From contig CAJZHL010000019.1 of NCBI GenBank assembly GCA_916048055.1, positions 897,995-961,994 on the forward strand: DNA of 64,000 bases, given 5' to 3'. The position numbers and the translations under genes are program-made. This document shows, in pieces, positions 55,381 to 64,000 of the stretch. The first letter of the stretch is position 1; every line of letters starts with the position of its first letter. Under the pieces are notes generated by a model that saw only the letters and a program-made list of their open reading frames with translations, did not search any database and was not told where the DNA came from. The DNA is from Pedinophyceae sp. YPF-701 (lineage: Eukaryota; Chlorophyta; Pedinophyceae).

Positions 55381-56458
55381 TCAGTCCGCGGCATCGACGA
55401 TCATCGCCTCGGCGGCGTCGCACGGCGCCGCGGTGTCGGCCATGGGCGCGTCGACGCCCTTCTCGTCCGAGGCGGGCTGGGCGGGCGCGTTGCCCTCCGC
55501 AGAGACCACCTTGACCCCAGCGTCGCTGGCGGGGCCCGACGCGCGCAGCATCACGCCGAGCGCGCGCGCCGCGTGGCTCGCGATCGCGGTCTGGGTGGCG
55601 CCCATCCCCGGGTTGGTGTTTGTCTGCGTGGTGCCCATCGCCGTTTCCGTCGTGGCGGCCTCGGGCACGGGGAGGTGCGCGTTGTCGCCCGACGTGCGCA
55701 CCGGCGAGGCCCGCCCGCTTGCGCCGTTGCACGTCGCGCGCGTGGCCTCCGAGTGGTTGGACTTGTCGTCCGCAGCGTTGTTCGACCCAGGGTCGCTCCC
55801 CGGGTTGCTGCCGGGGTTGCTGCCCTGCAGGCGACCGGCCTCGTTGGAGCCCTCGCGCCCCGCGCCGCTGCTCTGGTTGACGTTGACCTGAGCCTCGTCC
55901 TGGTCGCCGCCAGACCCCTGCTGCTCCTCCTCGCCGCTGCCGCCGCCGGCCGTCGCGCGGGCGTCCGTGCGGCGCACCTTGTTGCCGCCGCGGCGCTGGC
56001 CGTCGCCGCCCGCGCCGTCCGCGTGGCGCGCGTGCTTGCGCCGCGCGCGCGTCGAGGACGGTGCAGCGTCGCGCCCGGCCCCGACGACCCCCGGGGCGGC
56101 CGCGATGCCGGCACCCTGCCCCTGCGCGGCCATGAAGAGGGTCGTGAAAAACTGCAGCGCTTGCGCGGCGCCGGCGGCCATGTCCGCGTTGCTGAGCAGC
56201 GCCTGCTGACCGGCAACAGCACCCTCGCGCGGGCTCTGCCCGTCGCCCGCGGTCCGCGACTGCGAGAACGTGTCCGACCCAGACCCCGGCAGCCCGCTGT
56301 GCTGCTGGTTGCCCGCCGCCTGCGCGGGCACCGTGCCGCTGCCGTTCTGCGGCTGCTGCTGCGTCACCGCAGCAGCGTTGCCCGACCCGTCGCCGGACCC
56401 GTTGCCGCCCGTCGGCACCGACGGCTCGTTCGACGGGGCCTTCTGCTGCTGCGTCTGC

Positions 56459-56522
<64 letters not shown>

Positions 56523-59005
56523 TCGCACGCAGCGCCGTCGAGATCTGCTGAATGTAGGGCAGCACCTGCTGCGCGGCGGTCGCGGCCGCGCTCGCCGGGC
56601 CGGGCGCCGCCTGTCCGCGCGCCGGCGGCTGCGCGTGCAGCAGCGGCGCGCCCTGCATCGCCGCCTGCGCGGACGCGCTCATGCCGAGGAGCATGCCGAT
56701 GAGGGCGCTGCCCGTGTCGCCGGCGGCCCCCGCCGCGTCCCACAGCACCGTCGGCGCCGTGGCGAGCGCGGCCGGCGGGAGCGACGCGGGCGCCTGCGGC
56801 TGCTGCATCGCGCCCCCCGCGGCGTTGGGCGCGGGGGGGTTCTGGAAGGCGTCGGCCTGCTTGTCGTCGCGGCGCGCGTGGTGATACTGCGGCTGCGGGC
56901 GCTGCGCGAGGCGCGCCGCCTGCGCCTGCTGCGACGCGGGCTGCGGGGCCTGCGCCGGCGCGAACGGCCCGCCCTGCCGGGGGCCGCCCTCGGCCTGCTG
57001 CACCATGGCGCGCAGCAGGGACAGGACCTTGTTGTTCTGGGCCGCGCTGGCCGCCGCGGGCGTGCCGCGTGCGGGCGCAGCGCCAACGAGCGCATGCTGC
57101 TGCCCGTGCGGGAGCGACGCCGGCTGCGTGTGCGGGCCGGACGCCGGCGGGCGCGCGGGCAGCTGCGCGGCGGGTTGCCGCCGCGGGCTGCTGCCCCGGC
57201 CCGCCCGGATGCCCGACGCCGCCGCCCGGACCCGCCGGCTGCAGGATCGGCTGCGGCACGGCGCCCCCGCCGAGGGCCTGCGCCGCCGCGTCCGCCAGGA
57301 GCGAGACGCGCTGAGCGCCGTCGCCGCTGCGGTCCCGGCGCGCGCCGCCCCCCGGAGACGGCAGGTATCGCAGGAGCCCGTGCGCGCGGTGCGACGCGTG
57401 CGGGGGCACCGGGCTGCCGGGGGCCTGCCCCGTGCCGAGCGTGGAGCCCATCACCGTCGCGATCGAAACCGGTGTGGCGCGCGCATGTTCCGGGAGCATG
57501 CTCGTCGACGACAGCCGCGCCAGCGCGAGCGCGTTCTCCAGGTCCGCGAGCGTGCCGTTCGTCGCGCTGATCACCGCCGCGGCCGTCGCCACCGCTGCCG
57601 CGGACGCCGCCTTGACCGCATCAAACCGTTGCGACACCTGTCCCGTGCCACCCTGCGGTGCAACACGCGCGGCGCAGGTCGGGTCGGCCGTGACGCCGGT
57701 GCGGTGCGCTGGGCGCGCGTGCGGGGCGCAGCTGCGTCATCGTTCTCGGGGCGGGTGCGGGGGGGCAGCGCACCGTCGCGGGCTGCGCCACGGGGGGCGC
57801 CGTGTGCAGCGCCGGGAAGCCAGACGCCGGCGGGGGCGGCGGGGGGACGCTGCCCGCGACCGCGGGCGCGCTCGCGTCGGCGATCAACCCAGCCGCGGGC
57901 GCGTGGCCGGCCGCGTTGTGCGCGTGCGGGCCGCCCGACGCGGCGGCGTAGGCCGGCGCGGAGGACCGCGGCGGGGAGTGGCGGCAGCGCGGGGGGGGGA
58001 TGTGGAAATCCACGGCGCCGCCCTGCGAGCGGGGGAGGGGGGTGCGGGGGCGTTTCGGCGCGGTCCTGCTAGGTGTCCTTTTCAGGGGTGGAGGTAGTTG
58101 ACCCGCGTGCGCGCAGGCAGGCGCTTTTCGCGGCGCGGACGCCTCGGGGCCGGGCGTCCCGGTGGTCGAGACGGGCGGGAGCGGCGCGGGCGCGGCGTTT
58201 GCGGGCGCGGGGGCCGCGGGAGGCGGGGAGCGGACGCGGGCTAGGGAGGGGCAGGTGGCGAAGCACGCGCGTGCGGGGCTCACCGCGGCCTGCTGCTTGT
58301 CGATCTTGGCGAACCACTTCTGCGCGTGGCTCCTGATCTGCGTGGAGGTCTTGGTTCCTATCATGTCTGCACGGGCGGCGCGGGGACGATGTGGTGAGAC
58401 CCGGGCAGATTTTAGGGCCGCGCGGCCGGCTCGGGGCGCCCCCGCGGGTCCGGTGGTGCAGGCGGGCTTCGCCTCGGAGAGCGCTAGCGGCCGGGCCGGT
58501 CCGGGCCCGGCGGGTGCGGGCAGGGGGGCGCAGCCGGGCAAAGCGACACGAGCTGCTGGGCAATCGCCGGCGTCGCACCTTCAATGCGCTTCCACGAGCG
58601 CCCGTACTTGCGCACGCCGTCCACAAAAAGGGCATGCTCCTCGTTGCTCCACGTGTCGCGCTTCTGCGGCCGCTTGCTCTGCGCACAGCGCGAAGTCGGA
58701 AAAAGCGCAGTTGGTTGCAAACCCGAAGTGCGCGCATCGGCGGCCATACGCAGCGCTTCGGGGCAAAGTCAGCAAAGTGACCGTCACGCCGCCGGTCCGC
58801 AGCGCGCGCCGTGCGTCGAGCGCGCTGAGCGGCTGCGAGCACGCTGGCTCCCGGCACCGCGCCCGCCGCTCACCTTGTCCGCATCGTCGCTCGCGTAGGC
58901 GCTCACGACCTGCCTCGTCGGCCTGCCAGACGAGGCGAAGGCCCGGGCGGCCTCCTCGGTCTGCTCCGAGGTACCCGTTGCGGCGCTTTTCTCGCCGGGG
59001 CGCAT
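55381..59005 (-). CDS. SHAQK-type MYB-like transcription factor (REVEILLE/CCA1-like) with polyglutamine
   Basis: Five exons: 58874..59005, 58579..58678, 57774..58366, 57260..57652 and 55381..57162, up to 999 residues. The single MYB repeat (from about 52) has W54 and W73 (RDTWSNEEHALFV, YGRSWKRIE), then MIGTKTSTQIRSHAQKWF with SHAQKWF at 90-96. This DNA-binding type recognises evening-element-like sites and includes the CCA1/LHY/RVE clock factors. The third helix is intact, with Trp in place of the usual Tyr/Phe. The rest is disordered: Pro/Ala-rich, then SVIATVMGSTLG-type regions, a 20-Gln run (about 621-640), Asn/Gly-rich and RRKHARH/KVRR basic clusters. The junction of the last two exons (between 57,259 and 57,163) is a guess that only satisfies phase. 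The MYB exons are well supported. Confidence 0.82.
56461..56520 (-). repeat. (CAG)20 trinucleotide run coding polyglutamine
   Basis: Twenty uninterrupted CTG units on the plus strand, read as CAG on the coding strand, encode 20 consecutive Gln in the MYB-like protein, followed by further Gln-rich sequence (RQTQQQK). A pure run is prone to length change. Confidence 0.95.
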
Positions 59006-60243
59006 AGTCGCGTTTAGGCCCTCCGGCGCGCACCGAGCGGAAGCTGTGCCCACGCGCGGGGGGCGAAAAACATCCTACGATCGCACGGCGGTGCGGCACG
59101 GCCCTTTCGCGGGTCTGCGGCGCGCAGCTCGCACGGAGGCGTGTTGAGGCGCGACGTCGAGGCGAATGCCGTCGCGAATGGCAACCTTGTATGCGTTCCG
59201 TAAACGGGGAACTTGGCGAAGTGACTGTCGGCCGGGCGCGCGGCCAGCCCCCGATGGGCCCGGGCCGGTGCGAAAAGCGACACCTTTTCCTGATTCGTAC
59301 CTGCCAGCGCCCCCACACCTTGCGCCCGCCCCGGGCGCGCGCAGGCCGCCGCCTGCCGCCGCGCACTACGCCTCGCGCGCAGGCCTTCCACGCCAGCTGC
59401 ACGCCGCGACCGCGCGCGGACCGCAGCTGCGCCTGAGCGCGCCGCGCGGGGCACAACTGTGTGAGCTGCAGCTGCGACTACCGCCGAGCGCACCCTGCAG
59501 GCTCTATCCGCGAAATAGCACGTTGCACCCGTTTGCACGACCGGCGTGGGACGTGGCGCGACTGCGGGCGCGCCTGGCGCGGCGCGACAGCAAACGCGTG
59601 GGCGCGCAGGTGCAGACGGGCCGTGCGCCGTCCGTGGGGTCGCTGGGCACCTCACGCGGGAGCGCGTTGCCACCTTTCCTGCAGGCGTGTCATCAAGCCG
59701 TGCAGCGCACCTGTGTCTGTGTCTGTTTCTGGCAGCGAGCTCGAGCGTGGGGGCGCGCGTCGTGCTCCCGAGGCACGTTCCGCGCGACTGCCAGCGAGTG
59801 CGCGCCGCTCAGGCATGCACGCGCTGCCCCCGTCGCTGGCGACGAGATGGGTGGTGCCCTAATGACGCCACTGCTGCGCGCGTCGAACCAACGGCGCCCG
59901 GCGCACTCCGTCCGCATCGCGCCGCGCACCGCGGAGTCAGCGCGCCTCACGCTGCGGACGACTGCGTCACTCGCTAGACACCTCCCCTGGGCTGAGTCAG
60001 ACCGCGCTGCAGGGTCGCGCCGGGAACCATGTTCCCGCCGCAGGGCTCCCGCGAGGCAGTTCGTATATTGCGGGGGACGAGGGTCGCGTCGTGAGGCGAT
60101 TCGGTCGCGTCGAGTCGTCGTTTCGACTAGAAGGAGAAGACAGCGCGCGTCCGGCGAAGACCCGACAACCTCCTGCGGAACAGCGCGGCGCGACCCCGCG
60201 GACAGGGCGGCGCGGGCCGGGAGCAGGTAGCGGAGAGGTTGGG
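59006..60243. promoter_or_regulatory. Divergent intergenic region, MYB / carboxypeptidase
   Basis: 1.2 kb between divergent starts. It probably holds both promoters and 5' leaders. Open frames on both strands lack domains. A further small gene cannot be excluded but is not supported. Confidence 0.4.
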
Positions 60244-61744
60244 ATGCGGTCGCTCGCGCGCGCGGCGTTCGGCGCGGGCGTCGCCGCGTCGCTGCTGCTG
60301 CTGTGCTCCGCTGCGCGCGGCGTGGCACAGGCGTCGGTGCTGTCGCGCGTCCGGGCCCGGGCCGGGGTGGGGATGCGTGGGAGGTGCGTGACAGACGCAT
60401 GCAGCCAACGGGCGTCGCCGGGCGTCCGACCCAGCGCCGCCCGCAACCGGTGCGCCGAAGAGGCGTTGGGCGTGACGCGCGGGTGCCGCTGAGCGTCGGG
60501 CGGCGAGGTCACGGACATAACGGCAGCGCGGACGCAGCGCCGGATGGTGCCGGCGCGGCGCGTGACCGCGAATCGCACGCGCTGGCTGGTTGCAGGAGCT
60601 TGCTGGCGTCCCTCGAGCCAGCTGGGAAGATGCTCAAGCCGCTGGACCACTACTACGACAACGCGGAGATCGAGGCGTGGCTGAAGGACTTCACGTCGCG
60701 CTGCGGGCACATGTCCAGGAAGTACTCCATCGGGAAGAGTCTTCATGTGCGCCCCCGCTGCCCCCGCGCGGCCTGCTGCGCCGCCCGCGCAGGAGGCTGT
60801 TCCGCAGCCCCCCTCTGCCTTTATCGTGCCATCTCACTCGTGCAGCGCGGCGCCCTCTCGCGCGCCCCGGGCGGCGCAGGCCCGGCTTTGGCAGCAGGAG
60901 CGAAGGCCCTGGCGCGTCGCGCGACCCGCCCGCGCCGCGGCCGCTCTGCGCTGCAGGGGCAGGAAATCTGGGTTCTCGAGATCTCGGACCGCCCCGGGGA
61001 GGAGGAGCCCGAGCCGAACTTCAAGTACACGGGCAACATGCACGGCGACGAGCCCCTCAGCCGGGCGCTGATGCCCGCGCTGGCCGAGTGGCTCTGCGCC
61101 AACGCGGAATCCGACCCCGTCGCGGCTATCATCGTCAACGACATGCACCTCCACCTCGCCCCCTCCGTCAACCCCGACGGCTTCGCCGGCCTGCACTCGA
61201 TGTCCCGGGAGAACGCTGCGGGGGCCGACCTCAACCGCGACTTCCCGGACCCCATCCAAGGCGACGTCCACCACGTACGCGCCCCCGCCGGCCCGGCCTC
61301 GGGCGCGGTGACCTCGCGCCACCGCCGGAACGCGCGGTCGTGTCGTGTCGCGCCCGCTGCGGCCCCTTGAGGCGCCGCACAACACACACCCCGCGCGCCG
61401 CACCCTCCGCAACACGCGCAGCCGACGGGGCGGGAGCAGCCCGAGACGCAGGCGCTGATGGACTGGATCCAGCGCGGGCCGAAGTTCGCCGGCGGCGCGG
61501 CGATGCACGAGGGCGCAGTGGTGGCCAACTACCCCTGGGACGGAAGCGAGGCGGGCTTCGGGGGCTACGCGGCGTGCCCCGACGACGCGGCGTTCCGGCA
61601 CCTCGCGCAGACGTACGCCGACGCGCACGAGTGGATGCACACGAACAACGCCGAGAGCTTCGTCAACGGCATCACCAACGGCGCGGCGTGGTACCCCGTG
61701 TACGGAGGCATGCAGGACTACTCCTACCTCGTCGGTGCGCCGCC

Positions 61745-61781
<37 letters not shown>

Positions 61782-62664
61782 TGCCTGCAGAGCGCCGTCG
61801 CGGCCCACCCCGCGCGGCATGGCGCAGTGCGGACGAGGGATGTGCGTGTGCGCGTTGGTCGTCGCAGGGGAGTGCTTCGACCTGACGCTGGAGCTCTCGA
61901 ACGCCAAGCACCCGCCGGAGAGCACGCTGCACAAGGTCTGGAAGGAGAACGCGGACGCGCTGCTGGCGCTGCCGCTGGAGGCGGGGTTCGGCGGGCTGCG
62001 GGGCGCGGTGGTCGAGGCGGGGGACGAGGGGGCGACGGGGCCGTGGCGGTTCCTGCGGAGGCTGATGCGGGACGCGCACAGCGGCGCGGGCACGCCCCTG
62101 CGCGCCACCATCGAGGTGGAGGGCATCGACTTTGCCGTGACGTCCGGCGAGACGTTCGGGCAGTTCTACCGCCCGCTGGCGCCGGGGACGTACTCCGTGA
62201 CGGCATCGGCGCCAGGGTACGCGTCGGAGACGAAGCAGGTGGTGGTCAGGCCCGGCGAGGGGGGGGTGTTGTACTTCCACCTGGCCAAGTCGGACGGGAA
62301 GGCGCGGCGGGCGGGAGCGGCGCGGGCGCTGCTTGGGCAGAACGCTTCGCAGGGCGCTGCGGGGCCCGCGGAGAACGCGTCCGTCGCCGCGGACGTGGCG
62401 GGGGCGGAGGGCGCAGCGGCCCTCGCGGGCGGCGGGAACGGGAGCGCCGGGCAAGTGGCAGCGGGGCTGACCGCGCGCCCGCGGTCGGGCTTCCACGAGC
62501 GCGTTGAGGGCGGCGCGACGGTGGAGAAGTGGATGGTGATGGCGGCGTCGGCAATGGGGCTGGCGCAAGTAGCTGCACTGGCGTGGCTCATGCTGCGCGG
62601 GGGCAAGAGGCGGCGGCTCGCGAAGCGACCGGGTGCGCCGCACGTCACGATGCTCCCCGTGTGA
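60244..62664 (+). CDS. Membrane-bound M14 metallocarboxypeptidase (CPD/SOL1-like)
   Basis: Five exons (60244..60383, 60596..60746, 60957..61274, 61422..61734, 61868..62664) join in phase to 572 residues. A signal peptide (FGAGVAASLLLLCSAARGVAQA) is followed by the M14B catalytic domain: zinc ligands H126 and E129 in GNMHGDE, SVNPDGF, DLNRDFPD, H232 in AMHEGAVVANYPWD, and catalytic E316 in TLELSNAKHPP. A transthyretin-like C-terminal domain follows (LRATIEVEGIDFAVTSG...GTYSVTASAPGY), then a membrane helix at ~529-550 and a short basic tail. The enzyme should trim C-terminal Arg/Lys from secreted or Golgi peptides; plant SOL1 processes CLE-type peptide precursors. Acidic, basic and zinc residues expected for activity are intact. 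Confidence 0.9.
61751..61780 (+). repeat. (GCCCGC)5 hexanucleotide in carboxypeptidase intron 4
   Basis: Five units of gcccgc lie in the intron, 16 bp after the GTGCGC donor. The complementary strand is G-rich and could form alternative structure. Confidence 0.8.
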
Positions 62665-63059
62665 TCTGACGGAACGCTGCCCTAACCGGGTCCTGCAACC
62701 GTCGCTGTTGCGCGCGACGGTGGTTGGTGCTGTCACGCGCGTGCGCGCCCGAGGCGCGCGCATGCAAGGCCGCCGATGGTGACCGAGAGGGAGCGGCGAT
62801 GCCTTTCGGGCGAGGGCCGCGGCCGTCGAAAAAGTGTTGTGTAGCTGCAGTCAGGTGGTCGAGTCGGGCCAGCTGGGAGGGGTCCAGGGCGGCCCGGGGC
62901 GCGCGTTTGGCCGCGCAGAGGGTGCTCCAGCGAAATTTACCGCTCTTGCTGTGGTGTGATCTCGCGCCTGAAGACGAAACAGGCGCTGAGGCAGCCGGCT
63001 CTAGAACTGTCAACTGGAGCGGGCCACAGCGGTCCTGGGCGGACGATACTGCGCCTAGA
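62665..63059. other. Intergenic 395 bp
   Basis: The 3' flank of the carboxypeptidase gene and the promoter of the next small gene. No gene seen. Confidence 0.4.
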
Positions 63060-63559
63060 ATGCGCCAGACGGTACGTCGATGCAAGCATATCCCACGTAG
63101 CACTATCCCCCGTGTGTCGCTGTCCCCCGCACCCCGTCCGTACTCTGCTTCTCCCAGCGCTCTGCGCTCCCGCCTGCCGCGCGGCCCGCCGTTCCCTCGA
63201 AGTATCTCTCGTCCCGGCGACGCCGTCCCCGAGTTTGTCCCGGCTCTGTGCGCGGGAAGTCCAGCGCCGAGCTCCGCCTCGACGCCCCGTCGGTTTTCCC
63301 ACCCCACCTCGACCCTTCGTGCGACGCTCCGGAGCCACCAAGCGCCGTTCCGGGCCGAAATTCATGCGCGCTGCAACGTACACGTCTCATACACGGCTCC
63401 GCCTGCCCGCAGCCTGGCGTGGACGCCTGGAAAGAATACAGCGGCCTGGTGTACCTGCTTGTTGGGGCGCACCTGCTCGTCTTCTTCGTCTGGGTCTACC
63501 TGCTCGCCACCAGCCCCAGCGCGCCGCAGCGCCGCGCTGACAGCGGCAAGGAGGACTGA
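63060..63559 (+). CDS. Small single-pass membrane protein (52 aa), tentative
   Basis: A four-codon first exon (63060..63071, MRQT) with a perfect GTACGT donor joins in phase to 63413..63559, whose acceptor is CCCGCAG. The product PGVDAWKEYSGLVYLLVGAHLLVFFVWVYLLATS has one long membrane helix and a short charged tail. The second exon has no in-frame ATG of its own (only GTG upstream), so a spliced first exon is needed. Another upstream ATG could serve instead. The family was not recognised. Confidence 0.4.
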
Positions 63560-63677
63560 TCCGCGCCTCGCGGCGTCGGCCCCGACCACACGCGTCCCCA
63601 GTGCCACCGCCGCTTCCGACGCCACGCTGACGCGCCTCTGGAGCCCCAGCGAGGCCGCGGCGCCGTTGCGGCGCGCG

Positions 63678-64000
63678 ATGGGCGGCGCGGCGGTCACGCG
63701 CCCCGCGGTGCACGTGCGGGAGGGCCACCACATGGTGCACGATGCCGAGGCGGAAGCACACTGGAAGGAGCTCGTGGCCGAAATGGAGGGCAAAATGAAG
63801 GAGGAGGTACGTGCGGGGCCTGCAGCGGCTGCGGGACGCGTGCGCGCGGCCGCCCGTGTTGCGCGTGGCGGTCACATGTGTTTACCCCCCGGGGGTGTAG
63901 TTTCGCCGAGGGTGCTCCGCGGGCCGCTGTGTGCAGGCGGACGAGTGGCACGGGTGGGGCTGGCTCGTGTGGCTGCTGGTCGTCGCGCACCTCGTCGCGC
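63678..64000 (+). CDS. Membrane protein, 3' end cut by the window
   Basis: Exon 1 (63678..63806) encodes 43 residues with a His/Glu-rich amphipathic stretch (REGHHMVHDAEAEAHWKELVAEMEGKMKEE), ending at a GTACGT donor. Exon 2 starts at 63937 and reads ADEWHGWGWLVWLLVVAHLVA to the window edge. It looks like a cytosolic helix followed by the first membrane helix. The GW-rich pair of exons (compare WHGWGW here and WKEYSG in the preceding small gene) and the matching LLVxAHL core suggest that the two neighbouring genes are related duplicates. Confidence 0.5.
   Translation, partial: MGGAAVTRPAVHVREGHHMVHDAEAEAHWKELVAEMEGKMKEEVRAGPAAAAGRVRAAARVARGGHMCLPPGGVVSPRVLRGPLCAGGRVARVGLARVAAGRRAPRR

Noticed and set aside
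55372-57570. 732-codon plus-strand frame, leucine-repeat rich
   Set aside because: It is antisense to the MYB gene; the long Leu run is the reverse reading of the (CAG)20 repeat.

Overview
The window is nuclear DNA of a GC-rich, photosynthetic eukaryote, most likely a green alga of the prasinophyte or early-diverging chlorophyte type. The evidence is a nuclear RuBisCO small-subunit gene with a transit peptide, plastid-type IspD, RqcH and MurG, and cytosolic machinery of ordinary eukaryotic kind (20S proteasome, V-ATPase, exocyst, GPI synthesis). All of these except a few genes are interrupted by short introns. I rebuilt the exons by matching splice phase to conserved protein families. Most donors read GTGCG or GTRMG, most acceptors GCAG, and several introns fit only as GC-AG. 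Genes are packed tightly, with roughly one per 2.5 kb on both strands.

Layout. 0.3-3.6 kb: two poorly resolved membrane-protein genes and an intronless gene with a giant-virus-type C-terminal motif. 3.7-8.3 kb (minus): a YchJ/SEC-C protein, proteasome beta-1, RBCS. 9.3-11.9 kb: bacterial-type RqcH. 12.1-14.8 kb (minus): V-ATPase subunit A. 15.4-16.8 kb: TLC-domain membrane protein. 16.9-22.1 kb (minus): a large DExH helicase with C2H2, UBA and RWD modules. 22.7-24.1 kb: single-pass membrane protein with a possible torsin-activator-like lumenal domain. 24.5-26.2 kb: PIG-W/GWT1. 26.5-27.5 kb (minus): small basic protein. 28.6-29.4 kb (minus): V-ATPase subunit F. 29.9-30.4 kb: bTHX ribosomal protein. 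30.7-33.3 kb (minus): J-domain protein. 33.7-35.0 kb (minus): IspD. 35.5-39.2 kb: SEC6. 39.5-42.2 kb (minus): an intronless Fanzor (eukaryotic TnpB-like) gene. 42.2-44.7 kb: gene-poor, with a LINE-type relic. 44.7-46.6 kb (minus): MurG. 47.4-52.0 kb: tandem class III cyclase. 52.0-55.4 kb: repeat-bearing intergenic DNA. 55.4-59.0 kb (minus): SHAQK-type MYB with polyglutamine. 60.2-62.7 kb: membrane-bound M14 carboxypeptidase. 63.1-64.0 kb: two short membrane-protein genes, the last cut by the window edge.

The stand-out system is the Fanzor gene. It keeps the RuvC Asp-Glu-Asp triad and a zinc knuckle, has no introns although the flanking genes are heavily spliced, and is followed at its 3' end by a cluster of small hairpins where a guide RNA would be expected. 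Second in interest are MurG, a marker of a plastid peptidoglycan pathway in this lineage, and the cyclase, whose two catalytic domains have each lost the residues the other keeps. Third is the set of GC-AG introns, supported by conserved protein sequence across the splice.
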